64,000 nucleotides of DNA from Trileptium ribeirensis. Taxonomy: Eukaryota; Nematoda; Enoplea; Enoplida; Thoracostomopsidae. Location: contig JASANE010010112.1 in NCBI GenBank assembly GCA_030248225.1, positions 92,702 to 156,701 on the forward strand. The letters are read 5' to 3'. The translations under genes were made by a program, and so were the position numbers. The notes beneath the pieces are model-generated. The model worked only from the letters and a program-made list of their open reading frames with translations, did not search any database and was not told where the DNA came from. Positions within the stretch are counted from its first letter, which is position 1, and every line of letters starts with the position of its first letter. Of the stretch, positions 33,693 through 48,600 are shown in pieces.

Positions 33693-36600
33693 GTGAGTGT
33701 TTGTTTCACCGTGCTATGTATGTTATGCAATAATTGCGTGTTCTTTTCTTTAATATTGATATTTATCTCGCAACTCTTGCTTACTGTTATACTTGTAGGA
33801 CCAAGGGGGGGGGTCGCGACGCCCCTTTTGATTCAACCCCAAACAAAATTTTTTGAATGACTCCTGCTGAAAATCATGTCGGAAATTGCCCTGAAAATGG
33901 CCTCTCTCGCACTAGAATACAATTACTTTCAACCGTATTTTTGACCAAACTTGATAGTTTTGTATAAAAAATTCGTTATTTGGGCAACAGTTGCAGCTTT
34001 TACTTGTTTACGGCGTAGATAATATGGCAATTCTAAGTTTTTGAAATGTTTAAACTTAATATATATGCTTAACATGAGTTTTGTTGATGGCGCATGCTTA
34101 CGGGACAGTATTTAGCTTAATTTTTCAGCGCGACGCCTCCCCTTTTATCCATCCACTGGGGGCCGTGACACCCCCTTAAAATTCCTTGCTAGGCACTTGC
34201 GTATGACTGTTATTTTAGGAAATCTCATTCTTCATCGAAGGATTGACGTTCGATAATACAAAACTAGGAACTTGTCGATCTCTGAGTGAATACTTTAACT
34301 CGTTTGTGTCGTGCAGTATGTCTTGCTGAGGTATACCGGCTTTATTTTATAGGGGGGGGGGAAGGGGGGGGTCGACCCCTCTCGGACCTGTCCCCCCCCC
34401 TATTTGGGTTGTCCCCCCCCCTAAACGCCGACCCCTATTTTTTTGCGATTTCGACCCCTTAAATTTTTTTCAAGAAAAATTCTTCGACCCCTTATCGACC
34501 CCTTTGGAAAACTATATATATGTATTCAAAATACTTACTGCTGCTACAACGGGCAGCGCAGCACCACGCCGTCATTTCTGCCGCTGGTCCACCGTCGTTC
34601 CGTTTGTGCGAATCGTGTTCCGTGCTCGTTTGGATGTTATCGCCGCAAGGTTTGCCCACATTTTGACGAAAACTATCGAATGATCCAAACCAACACACCA
34701 CGGACCCTCCCCCGCCCTCCCCCCACGCGCCGGCCCTTCGTGGCCGGACTTCGACAGCATCTGCAGCCTTCGGTCGTTTTTTAAAAAAGTCCGATAATTT
34801 CTTGTTACTACTAGGCTCACTACGCTTAGACATTATAATCGAAATTATTAATTCAATAACTACTACTCTATATATATATGCCCGTAAACTGAAAATAGAC
34901 GGATATATACAGTACATGTTTCTAGGCAAGGCGCGAAGACCTTGAACCTAAAAACATGTACTGTATATAGTATAAAAAGGCATGGAAGCCGGACCGAAGG
35001 CTGCAGAAACGCATCGGACGGCTCGGAATGCATCTGAAATGCGTAAATAGTAAATTCGGGAATTTTTTGTCCCCCCCCCCTTCAAGGGGGGGGGGAAACC
35101 TTCGACCCCTATTTTTGGTTCCCCCCCCCCTTGGAAGGGGTCGACATCGACCCCGAAGCTTCGACCCCTATTCTCAGACCCCCAAAATGAAGTCGGGTAT
35201 ATACTACTATTTATTTGCCACCAATGATACAGCAATAGGGAACAACAAATAGAAGAAGAGCAAAAGGAGTGGTATAGTTAACTACATTTTACCACATCTA
35301 TCATAATTATTATTGTTAAAGACAAATAAAATAAAAATCACTGAGGAGAGACGCGACCGGCCTATTGATCGGCTGCTAATACGCGCCCCCATAGCCATCA
35401 AAAATAATTAAGTGACACGACGCTGAAATCTAGCAAAACATGTTCATTTGCTTTGCTGCTTTTTAGGCAGAGCATTCTAGTATTTTTAGTCCTTCCTATA
35501 AAGAAAAAGTTTGCTATACTTAATGTTTTAAAAGAACGATTTAGTTTGTGCTTGTGGCTGCTTGTAGAAGAATATTTCCAAGTGTTAAAAAACTCTTGAA
35601 ACTCTACGTCTACAGTTTCTTGTAGAGTTTTGTGAACGAGAATTTTTCTTGTGCGAAATTATTGGTAACCAATTAACACTTGGTAAAATATCGTTGAACT
35701 CGCTTTATAACTTACTTGTCTCTGACTAGCAGAGGTGAGCACCTCTCAGGCATATTCAAGAACAATAATAACACAACAAAACATCTTAACCAAGCCGGAA
35801 GTATCACTGAATGTATAAATGAAACCAAAATCAGGCGATAAGACGCCGTCTTGAAAAACAACTTGCGGCCGACAAGTAATTTTTACACCAGCTAAGAAGA
35901 TTCTCCTGATGCCGCAACATTCTAATATATAACAAGGAATATATATATATAATTTGGAATGTGAAACAGTGTCATAGGCTTTAGTTTGGTTAAATATATA
36001 ACATCAATATTTGCACATATTTCAGTATCCCTTATCAATGAATTGTTTCAAGATGTTAACTGATGATTGATTTATTAATTCAAAAACCACGTTTATGAGC
36101 ACAAATATAATTTTGGTTATCTAAAAATCGCCGTATTTTCGCGTTGACAATAAATTTCAGCACTTTACTGCAAGCACATAACAAACTAGCAGGTCTATAG
36201 TCACTACCTGAGGGCTTAGCGTCCTTTTCATGATTTGGGACGGTTTTTTTGCTTGTTTTTATTCAGTAGCAATAAAGGTAAGTATATATATCCGAAATTT
36301 TTACAGCAAGAAAAATAAAGGATATCTCAGATATTTCCTCAAACGGTATAGTAAAATTTAAAAATACTGTCAGGACCAAGACTTCTTTTCAATAATAACT
36401 TTTTAAGAGCAGGCTCATCACAATGTAAGGTAAATGAGATCTCACACAGTGGATTTCACAGTGTCAATACATGCAGTTGGTTCCCGAGAATGCAGTGTCT
36501 GGCTGCTATGCAGATAATGTTACTTTACAAAAGTAACAAGCGCACTGGCTGGTGCTTTACGCAATTTGTTGGCCAAGCATTTCTAAATAATCGATACTCT

Positions 36601-39600
36601 GTTGCATGTTGTTGGATCGGTTCAATTCTAGCATACCCCGCATATTTCTGAACGGGTCAAAAATGCCGGAAGCAAAAAATCAAATTAAACCCCAACAATT
36701 TTTTCTTTTTGAAAATCAGGTGTGTGTAAAATTGTCCACCAAAGTATAAAATTTTTCCGTGGTGTGTATTTCAAAAATGCTCAATATATCCAAGATATTT
36801 GTGTATATTAATGTTAATTTAGGTTAGATTGAAGGCGAAGAAGTGTGAGTTGTCGTGGATGCCGTACTCAAGACGCTTCGCCCAGACAAGGTTGCCATAT
36901 TGGGGCGGTTTAAGAATCTGAAGTTATTCGTTGTTATCAGTCTAGTTAAATTTGGGTTTCTTTACATTTAAAAAAGTTCAATTTATAAGGAGACTTAATT
37001 TCTCGCATTACTTTAAGACTTTATGGTAAGTAACCTGTTTTAGGGTATTACAACACCAGATCCAAGGCAATAAATCAGGTGCATCTGTGTTTCAAGAATT
37101 GGAAAAGTTTGCAGCGAATCTCTGCGGCCCAAGTGTTGGTCCTGTCACTGTTGAAGCAGAAGCCTATTATCCACTCGGGCTACCACAACATGCCCACGGT
37201 ATGCCGCATATAATTATATGTAACAATAATCTTTTTTTAATATTAAATGTTTTAATTTGCTGCTGATTGCCACTGCTCCTTGTATGGGTTATGTTTTACC
37301 TCTGTTATATGCTAACTCTCGTGGAGCAAGGACATGGCACGAGTGTAATTAGTCTGAGCTGAGTGACTATTTCGACGTATTAGATCTAGGTTCCTGTGCT
37401 TCTTCTGTGTTTTGAAAACAATACGCTAAGTTCAGTCTATTACGAAACCGTAGTACTCTTTCTCCCAATGACCAAAAAGACGGAAATCTTCGAAATTGAT
37501 TTTATCCCATAAACAATGCCGTTCTAAGCTTTGCATAGGAAGTGCGTGGACAAATTTTACACTGTGTAAACCTCTTACAGCAGAAAAACCAACAAGGTAT
37601 CTTTCCAAAGAACTTTCGTCACCGCTAGTTAGAAGTTTACATTGTTACGCAGTCTGTAGGTGGTCAAAACTTTTACGTTGTGGGCAACTTATAACCTTAA
37701 CGCCGCATTATAGCTTACAGCCTAATCACTGTAGTTTTATAAAACTGCATTGGCAATCAAACTTAAAACAATGAAACGACAGCCCAACGTTTAACGTTAG
37801 GCCCTTCCTCACTTCCAACAAACAAAACCTTGAAAATTCATTCTTTGGGTAATTTTAAATAAACATACCATAATATCTCGAAATGATTGCTCTCAGAATA
37901 AAGTGTTATTTCACAAAGTTGCAGTCTTTATAGTGAAGATGGGAGGATTCCGTGTTTTGCGTTTTTATTCGACACCTCTGAGAAGAGATATAACGTAAGA
38001 TCTCGCGGAATTTCATATGGGATAAATAATACACTTTCTGATTCGAGTTTGGTTTTGTGAGAATTTCGACAGAAAATCGTTAAAGGCGTGTTCACACGCT
38101 CAAACATTTTGCTCGGATTTTGAGCCTTCATACGTTTAAACAGTGTACGCACGTTCAAACTTGCCAAAAATGCTAAAAAAGATAACGTCAAATTCTGATC
38201 AAAATTTGAGCCCAGATTTTGATCAAAATTTGAGCAAAAAGTTTAAGCGTGTAAAAACACCTTAACGCAGAGCAAACTCAAAGTTATGTATATGCTTGAT
38301 TTTGTAGGTCGACGAATATAAAATGTTGCACAAATACATCAATTTAGTGATATAAAGAGTTCATAATGTGCCATTGAAAAAGAGTGTGACAGTCATGCAA
38401 CTCTACATTATATACTTTGTGTAATGGCGCGTGGATTGGAGTGTGTATACACTGCAAAGATAAACATAGTCATAAATCATGTGTGGCGTTATTTATCGAT
38501 TATTGCTACAGCAAATTACCGTGAACCGCATCGACTTTAAAAGCTTTAGCTGCAACTTGGAACATATATGCCTGCTAACCTGTTCTACTATGGGATGGAG
38601 CAGAATGGTGATGATATATCGATCAAACACATAGCTTAGTTGTCGATTTTGTTACTTTATCGCTCTTATATTTCGTTAAATTTAATATTTTCGCAGAGCA
38701 ATTGCACCTGCATACGTTGCATTTGTGTCGCAGTTCGGATTTTCCTCTCAGTTCATTTGCTATTCTCGAGGATCCAAAGACTGGTGCTTTGCTCACAAGT
38801 CTTACTGCTGATATGATGTTTACACAGATATTGTCAAAATTTAGTGTAAGTCAGTCTTATTTTCTGATAACTGATACAGTGCATTGTGCTGTATTACAGA
38901 GCAATGATAAATAAGTTATGAGTATTATCTCTATGTACAACTTCTTATATTTAATATATTCTTGTTGTGGTGATAGTGTAGAGTTTGGAGCTTGCTTAGT
39001 TTTTCCCAATTTGTAACTGGTAGAAACCTAATGCTGTTGAAGCTAACATGATACACTACTCGCGAAATATAACTGTCGTTCGATTGAGGCTCGCTCCTCA
39101 CGAGTCGCTTTAAATAAATATGTTCTGAAAATAGAATTTATTAATTTAAATAATTGCGAAATCTCGAGCGAGCTACTCGCTTGCGGCTTTCGAAATACGA
39201 ATAGTCATTTCTGGCACATGCTTTACTACCAGTTCAATAATATTATTATTTTAACACTTTGAGTGACAGGCACAATTCTAGTAATCCTATTATGATATAG
39301 CCATGTAGCTGAGAGTAGCTATTAGCTTTTTGTGGAGACTTGAACAGAATTTAACGTTTACTACTATAAAAATAGTAGTTTGTAATAGTTGAAAATAGTG
39401 TAAATAATATTTTAACATCATAGGATGGCTTTTCAAATGGGAATCCCCTGGCCCGCAAACAGGGGGCCGGGGTTTCTGCCGTGGGTATGAACTTGAATGT
39501 ATCCGCTGGTAGAACCGGTGTTGTCGAAGTCAAAATTTGTCATAATTCAGTGTTTTTAAAGAAAACATTTAAATTCCTAGTAAATAGATTGAGAAACACG

Positions 39601-42600
39601 GAAAAACATCGGTTGAAACGTATAGATCGTTTCCAATGTATTTTTAATTCAATAAAATTTTTAATTCCAGATAGAAATTTTTGCTTAATTTAGTAGAATT
39701 TTTGACTTGAGAAAGGTATTTTTGTAACACATTTGTCAGTTTTTTATTATCGCGAGCTAGCATAGCCCTAGGTTGACAATTTATGGGGCGGGGGGTAAAT
39801 TTATTTCCTGTCTGCACCTAAATTTTTATAAACCTGCAATAAATACAAATTTTAAGGAAAGGTAGTTTACAGCATATCAAGCCACCGCATAACACTCTGA
39901 ATGCAATTTGGTTAAAACTATGAAAGCTCTAAGGCTGGCAGGCTCATAGCCACATAGTTAGTGTCTGCTTATACCTGTATACACGTGCCCACGCAATATT
40001 TCCTCAGTGTCAATTTAGTGTTAGCTTTGCCTGGATGTGCTAATTATGTTTCTCGAAATGACGTCACTGTTCGGAGTCGATCAACCGGTAACGTTCAAAA
40101 TGTTGGTAGATCTCGCAGGACTGCCAAGACTCGTGAATGGGTGGCGATCAGCGTTCGATTTGCTTCTTCTAGCAGCGTTAGTTTTGAAATTTCTGAGCGC
40201 TTGGTCAGAACTCTACGTATGAATGCGAAATCCAGCGAGGCCGTTACGAAAGGCATCGTCGACACAGCCGAGTAGTTCAACGGCAAGATGAGACATCTGG
40301 GGCGAATTTGTCCGTAGATGGACCAAAACTGCTGATTCTTGCCAGCTGCAGGTCATATGAATCCAACAGCTGAGGTGACGTTCATTCGAAATATATTAGT
40401 GCTAACTGTCATATTCAAGTGCATAATCTCGAATTACTGATTTCTGGTGCGGATCGCACCGAGTGCAATTGGCCTCCAAGATGGTTTCGGCGAAAACCGC
40501 ATTTCTTGACAATCATTACAAGGCGATGAAACGTCTTCAAGCTTTGTTAAGTCTGCCGAAGTTGACAGTGTTTCAAAGCTAGCCAAGTTGGCATCTGCGA
40601 TATTGCTAGTCATTATGTTGTTTCCGTTGGAAAAACAGGATTCACAGGAAAGTTATATGAAAATAGATAAATATATTTACTTCTAAACACGCTTGTATTG
40701 ATAAGATTAAGTACGACAATAGATCACGTGGCATATTTATTTTGGACTAGTAAGATGAGTAGCCTTGGTATGGTATCTGTGGGATGTGTACAACCTACCC
40801 AGTTATATTAAAATATTAGATAATTTTCAAAATACATGCACGTAGCATAACGAAGAAAGGCTCCAAAATGTGTTTAGTAAAGGCGGACTCGATTTTAGTA
40901 GAGTGATTTTTAGATTCAGCGTCAGATTAATAAAATGGATAAACACAGAATTAAATAAGATGCCATCTCTGTAAACCAAAAGTATTGCGTGCCTAACCTA
41001 ATTGTATAACACTAATACTAAGCTTAGCCTGGGCGTACAAAATTTAAATTATTGTCCTACGGTACTCATGCCAAGTTTCCCGCCCCTGAGTTATAGGTGG
41101 GGCAACTTTGACATGATCCTTTTTATATGTTCGCCAATGGCTAACGTTATTTTGTTAACATCAGCTGAAGTGACCCGTGATATTCTAGTTGCGACAATAA
41201 TTATAATAATTATTGCGTGCAAACAAAACTATATTTCTAACCACTGCCATCAAAAACACAAAAGTGAATGGTCAACAAGGCATATTATATTGTTTTGAGC
41301 ATTTGATTCTAACTCAACTGTTGCGTTTGGGGTTGGTAAACCCTTTTTAATTATTTTATCGGCATTTATAAAATAAATTTCGTTTACAGTTTGCAGATAC
41401 TCTTGATTTTCCAACTGTAGTTAGTTAAAATAACATTCACTTACTATGCTGTCCAACAAACACTTGTTTCTTGCTATTTTATAGCGATGAATGAAAATTC
41501 AGGTTTGCCGTAAAGGGTTCAATGTTTGTCTTGTTTTCGATATTTTAGTGAGTGAAATAAAAGTTACTAAAGGGGTTCGGTCTCCTACTTGTTTTCAGTA
41601 TTTTAGCGAAATGGCATTGTTATCACGGAAAAACATTTTCAGCTTATAACAAACTTATAAAAATTGATAAACAAATATGTTTCAGAGTTGATTTTTACTA
41701 ATAAAACTAAATAATAGTATTCAAAAGTTCCAAGGGTTTCTTTTCCAATATCCGTTAAGGAAATTTTTTTCTAACTCGTAAATAGCTTACAATAGCGTCG
41801 CCTACTAATTTTCAAAAACGGAATTTCATTTTTCGCAGTAGTTTGTCGCAAGTGAAAAATACTTCAAATTTTAAATTACGTATAAGAAATAGAAATATTT
41901 TGCTTCGTTATATTATTATTGCAAGGGATCACCTATAAACGCTCATTAAATTACAAATTTAAATATTTTTTATGAACTTGATGTACATGTCTGTTTGATA
42001 TGCCGCCTCATTCTCAGTATCTCACTCAACAACCCATGTTAAAGTTATGCTCTGATCTTAATGGTTGAGACATATTGACGTGTATATAGCTCTTACCATA
42101 ATATTTTGGGAGATTCGTTTAGAGCGTATACTCACCGCGACCTAATTCCAAGTATGAATTCCATGGACAAAAATATTGTGTCAACGATTTCTCGATGAAC
42201 ATTGGTTCTGTATCTACTGCTGCGAATTTTAAAGCGATTTTGATAGAGGTAAAATGAACTAATTCATTCACACTGGTATTCGCAATGGTATTTTATTTTA
42301 GTGTTTAAGCTCTTTTGGAATGATCAGATAAAGCAGTCTTACGTAAAAATTTGTTTTGGTTATATTCTTTGTTGGTTACCAAGATCGTAATTTGGTTAGA
42401 ACCAACCGCTACCGGTGTACAAATATCCGCAAAATATATTATTATGCTGATGAATTGCTTGATATTCTGGCAGTCATTTGTGGAATTTGATCTTATATTG
42501 TGCGAATTTTGACTTAACACTGATGGTTTTCTTCTTATGAGTGTCTATTGGTGTATTTTGTGCGAATATACACAGAACGAGGCCAATGATTAATATTTAT

Positions 42601-45600
42601 CAGATTATGATAAGTACTCATATATTCGTGAATTGATTTAATACTTGTGTATTCTTAACTGGGCTGTACAAATTTAGCGGTGGGGGTCTGATATTTTACA
42701 GTGCCCATTTTTCGTACTTCCCGTCGAAATTTTGGTCTACCTTAGCAAAATGTTTTGTTTCCACTCCTGTTCGTGCGACGACGTTCCCCGCGAGGGCGGC
42801 GGATCGGCCTGCTTTTTAAGAGAGGGTCGGCTTCGCCGGGATATTACAATGTCTGAGCCTCAGCAGAGGGGATATTCCGTCTTCCTCCCATGACCATGTA
42901 TTATTGAGCGGAGCTCGGCGAAGCCGAGCGAAGCGTTTTTATTTTCTGTCTGGGAGTAAAAAGGTCGATGTCCGTCCGTTCGTTCGTTCGGTCCGACGGA
43001 TCTCAAGAACCACTGAACGGATTTTAAAAAAAAAACTTTTTTTGTTTGAAAGCTTATCATGTCAGAGTGTGCACCTGATATTTGGAATTTAAAAATTTTG
43101 AGTGGTTAATTAGTAATTAGCTAATTAGTTAATTTTATGCAGCTAAAATAGAGAATTTTGCAATATTCGTGTTATTTATTGAAATAGAATCGTTTCGATC
43201 AAACCATTATAGGGTTTTTTGGGTCGAAAATTCAAATATAATATGTTTACCAATGATAAAGCCCTATGCAATGTAGTTACAAGAACATAAAATTGAGTGC
43301 ATTCGTAATGCCACAGCCCAAGCTCCGCTCACAAATGTAGTTCCACTACCGACTAGTAATAACAAACCGTTCTAATTATCTTGCAAGTAATATATAATTA
43401 ATTATCTAATGCCTGACTGTATTCTGGAATTCGGTTTTTTCGACCCAAAACATTGAAAATCACCGGAAAGACATCAAATATTCGTGCTGAACTCTAGATA
43501 ACCCGGCGACCTAATCAGCTTATCGAAAAACCAATGCTGGCTTTCTGACGGACGGGGCCCCTATGCCCCATTTGTTTTGCCTTCCACATACTTTTCTACA
43601 CGACTAAATATAGGTTAGTTTTTCTCTCCCAAGCAAAAATATGTCAGTTCTTATGGACATAAATAATACACTAAAATTGTCGTTAATCGACATAGTTTCA
43701 ATATATAATGTTCATTGTTATTGTATGTTTACTGGGATTTTTTTATTTATAACATTTCCGCTTTTAGTCCTCCAGTTTGACTAAAGAAAATTGAATTTCT
43801 GGCCCCGCGATGCGATCTGGGTGCCCCAGATACTCTCAATTCAATTTGGGAAAGCCAGATATATATATATAGACCATTCGCGATGTCCTGAACGCAATAC
43901 ATAACCAAACAACTGAATACAGATTATATTGTGCAAATCTGTTTCAAGGACCCTAAAGTCCTTGAAACCACTGAAAATGTAAGATATGGCCACACTGCAT
44001 CCTTTATAAAACCATCATTGCCGTTTCCTTTAACTTAATAGACATTCGCTTGAAATTACAAACATGCTTAATGCGGAAATCCTATATTTTTGCCAAATTG
44101 TCGACTCCCCATATTCAGGCCCACATGAGTGGTCCCACAAAATGTGATGTTCGGCAAAGCTGTGGAATTACTGAGCTGATTTCGTACTGTGGCTGCCGTT
44201 TTTTTTGACGTGCCGCCCTTATCGTGAGATATGGTTATCGAAACACTGTTTCCCGTATGGCAAGCTTAGGCAAAGATCTCTTAAACCCTATTTTTTGCTA
44301 CTTTGACCCAGAAAATGTCTGAGCTGTTTGAATTCAATTAAATATCACATCGTCATCAAACAAAAAATTGTGTTGCGAAATACAGTCCCGGTCAGAAATA
44401 AGCGTATAATATTTGAACGAAATTTCGGCAGTTTTCGATTGCACTTATTTCGAAGCTGATTAAATTAAAAGTAAATTCTATTTTTAGAACAAATTTATTT
44501 CGAGCGAGTTTCAATCGAGTTGCGAGCAAGCGACAGTTATTTTTATCGAGTACTGTATGTTCTGCAGCGACTGTACTATCCAAAGTTTCGAAAAGAACCC
44601 TTAAAAAGCAGTTGTTTACCATTTAAACTGGAAGTGGCGTCGAAGCTGCTAGAATTCTACCAAAGTTCACATTGTCAGCACTTTTGCAGTCAAACCAAAG
44701 CTTCGAGTCGAAATTTTTCCATCCGAAAGTGAGTCATGGGTTATACCGACAGGCAAGAAAAATATAATTTTTAAAACGATTTTTGCTTCTAGCTCCCTCA
44801 GCGAAAACTCCGCTCGCTTCACTTCAATGAATTTCGGAAACTCCGTCCGTTTCAATGAAGGATTGGGTAATGTTTGATATGAAAACAACTTTTATACTTG
44901 TCTATGTGTCATAGAACTCAGGACAAAATATCCTACAGGCTATTTCTATGCGCTTAAATACTTTCTAAACATATTCAGAGTCTCTTTGAAAAAACTGATT
45001 TCAAACTTTGAAAAACATGTGCCGTTACTGTTGCAGGTGGAATACGAACCGTGCTGTTATCCTGGTCAATGCTTGGAACTTTTAAAGGAGTTTTGCGCTG
45101 GATTCCTTGGTATGACTAGATATTATTTACTACAACCAATGGAAGCATTTTAGTAGCTGTAAAACTACATTTTATTAGCAAGAATTTACCAGTTAACATG
45201 GCAAATATTGTTTGATAATATGATATACCAATAACTCGCAAAGCGTGGAAAGCGGGGCGATCGTACTGCGTTTTCTGACCATTGCGTCGTTATAAACCCT
45301 GCACTATGATCTTTTTAAAGCACCCGATAACTTTAATACTTTAATAGCAACACTGCAGTCATTTTTATTATGCACTACGCACCACAAATGTCTATCGCTT
45401 TTCGAGCAGCCAGCGAACATCTGGCCTCTAAGCAGAGGCGGGCCTTCCAGGATAGTCGAGCTTCCCCAAGGTATCGGCAGTTCCCTACAGTTCACGGCTC
45501 CCAGGTAAACTTTGGTTTCCCCATGTTAAACCCCCAGCACCATAGGTATTTCCAGTTCACACCAAAAAAAGATTGTCCTAACAAGAAACGGTTATAAAAA

Positions 45601-48600
45601 ACTCAATATTATTTTTTATATTTCGACTATTTATGACTATATCCTAAGTAAAATGAAGTTCACTCTGCAGAATTACGCATTTTCATTGCTTAAACAATGA
45701 ATATTCAGCGAAAACAGCGATAAAAATTTTGTCATTGCTTTAAAAACACAAAAAATGCAATTATAAAACCCGCAGTTGACCTGAGGTTACGGTTTCCCCC
45801 GAAGTGTTTTCCTTTGCCCCATATTGGTGCTGGGGACCCCAGGTCAAAGTTCCCGGGCAAAATTTTCGTCCTGTGGATAGGCCAGAACATTAACAGACAT
45901 GAAACATCGAGCGAGAGTTTAGTTAAAACTATTTTTACTAACTGCCGTTAGGTCTTTAGCGGTCTAAATTTGAGAAAATAAGTTATTTTTGTACCAAATT
46001 CACAGTTTTATAGGATAGATGTAAAACCCATGATACTATTTTGTAGCAAATATATTGATCCGTAGTTGTGCCTTTGGCTATCCCCGAGGTCAGGGTGCGA
46101 TGCCTCTGTTTCAATCGACCTGGTAGTATTGATTAAGTTAAATTTTATGGCTGTTACCAAATTTTAACAAAATTTACGAAATTTTTGGCTTCAGGACGAA
46201 ATTTTGGTTCAAATTTTATGTCATTTGGGGGTTTTTTACTAAGGGGAAATAAAAACATTTTGCCAAGAGGCGATGCACCAAGGGGGGCAAAACTTTTCCA
46301 GGGGGCCCGAACCGGGTCAACCCAATTTGCCAGGGGCCAATTGAAAATTCCAGCCCCAATTTGGAGAGCCCAGCGAAAGCGGCTCTGACGAAAAATGCAA
46401 AGTTGTAGCATCGATGAGAGGATTTTATGCCGATATTAGAACATTTTTCTATCCGATGCCTTGGACAAGTGCTAAACCTAAAATGTTGGGTGAACCCAAA
46501 TCGCCAAAATGAAAGTCTTCAATTCGCATAGATTTTCTGAAAATTTAGGTAGGAAATTATGGGAGCAGCGCAAATACAAACCAAAGTGCGCAATGACATT
46601 TTATTACAAACAAAATAATTGCGAAAAATCATCAATCTGCTGAGTCGTTATGCTATCAAAAGGCAGACAAAAGAATTTATGTCGCGATTAAGTGATTTGA
46701 AGAAATTGCGATCGCAACTCTCGCTCTGTTGCAATAACGTTCCGGTAAAATTCGGATTCCATTTACTCGTTGCGGTTCCGGTTAATTGTTGCCTGAATCT
46801 AAGTCCGGTTTTATGTTTTCTGGGTATTTTTATGTCAAAATTTGTGATACAAGGGTCATTTCACGAAACCATGTCATTTTTGTCGGGGTGGGGGGCTACA
46901 CCGGCACTTTTTGGCCCATACCAGCAATTTAATGTCGCTGTAAGATGTAGTAGTAGCATGTCCGACGGTCATAATGAGGTATGGTGGACCTCTGTAACCC
47001 TAACATAGCAGGATTCAGATGCCGTCAAATCGGATTGGCCAAATGAAGCCAAAACCACATGTCCACTATAAATCTATTCTCCATATCGCTAGCTATAGTA
47101 TTTTTCCGCAATAACTTGGGAGTAATCATAGACACTAAAACTACCGTCAAGCTTCCGAAAATTTTTTTCGTGACACGTAGCCCCTCCCCGACCAAGGTTA
47201 AATCTGGCAACTTGCATACTCTGGTAAATAACGTCAGAGTGCACTATCGCCAAAAATGCTATATAACGGTAATCGTAATCGGTACAGGTGTTATTGAAAA
47301 AAAGTCCATGTGTTTGATTATGAGGTCGAAGGTCATAAAGTGCCACAAATTGGGTATGCAATATGTAGCCCCCCTGACCTGACGAATTTTAAATTTAAAG
47401 GATAGAAATATAGTAACGCTCCACTAGAATCGACCCATGTATTAAAAATTTTTAATGAAAATGTAGCTCCCCCGATCTGACGTGTAGCCTCACCCCGCGA
47501 TCGCATGTATAATAACAGAAACTGAAGGTGGCAAGAACCATATTAGCATATAAGTTCAATCATCATTGGACCATGGTATGTGGCCGTGCTGTTAACTGGG
47601 TAGCTAGGAAATCCTTCTTGCCCGCACATCTATTCTTCGCATTGTCCTTGGTATTATCACCTAAATGTAAGCTAATCGTAGATCAGTTGCGTTTGTTTTA
47701 CAGCAGCAGCGTGTTAAAATAAATCTAGAATCTCAAGAAGTAGCCAAAGTTTCACTCAATCTATGTTGTAGGAAGGTGTAGCCCCCTGATCTCAGGTGTA
47801 GCGCCACCCCTCCCCCCGACTAACACATATCGTACGCAATTTTTACATGTCCTAAGAATCTGCCTGAAATTTTTTGCTGGACATCCCCCACTCATGGTTG
47901 GTTTGTGAGCATAAAATGGTATCAATAGGTGTTGTCTCCGTTGCACTAGAACAACTTCTGCGGCAGGCTTGTTCTAAATTGGTCGATTTCTCACCATAAA
48001 AGGGCCCTAGCTGCACCAATTTTATGTCGCAAGTCCACCAAATGGTTTGACCGTGACGCTTTTGGTCGGACTTGCATACAAACAGACCGTGGTTCACATG
48101 TCACTGCGTTACCCTACAGAATAATGACTTATTTGGGATTAAAATTTGGCCCACAGGGGTACCCTTTGCGACCCCTGATGTAGCTCGTTTTGCATAGAGA
48201 CATCGATATTCGAAAAATTCAGGGTTTTTATGTCGGAAGGGGTCTAGACAGTGTACATACGAAAACTTTTATTTTGGCGAAAAAAGGGTGTTTCAAAAGT
48301 ACATGGTTTTATGAAATGTCCCAAAAATTCTCCATTTCCTAATTGCCAATGTGTAATTCCAATGTACGGTAGACAGTGGTCACACATTTTGACCCCTAGT
48401 TTCATTAAACACTGGCGGCGACTAGCCCCATGGCTGAAAAATATTGATGATAGCTCACCGTTTGGATACGTTTGAAACTGTGCGCTTAAGTCATGTCTGC
48501 GCAGTCTTGCAAAATGTAAGTACCTTGACATACTTTGTGTAGAGTTTTTCCTTCAATGATATAGGAATTGTGCATCTTAACCTTCTATAAAAAATTGTAA

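Larger units (their letters stand above)
33693..37043 (+). other. MED20 intron 1
   Basis: A 3.35-kb intron with no host exon seen. It holds an inverted-repeat element (33795-34190), a poly-G/poly-C repeat block with a hAT-like N-terminus (34360-35190) and a non-LTR RT remnant (35730-36260). The rest is AT-rich. Confidence 0.8.

Noticed and set aside
37070..37198. MED20 starting at the ATG near 37023 (TTTATGGTAAG)
   Set aside because: That frame reads into a stop shortly after the acceptor at 37044; the ATG at 33679 gives MGVS and the right phase.
40020..40275. THAP-domain protein fragment in MED20 intron 3
   Set aside because: The Cys-His spacing of a THAP finger is not present; only vague similarity, so it is not annotated as a gene.
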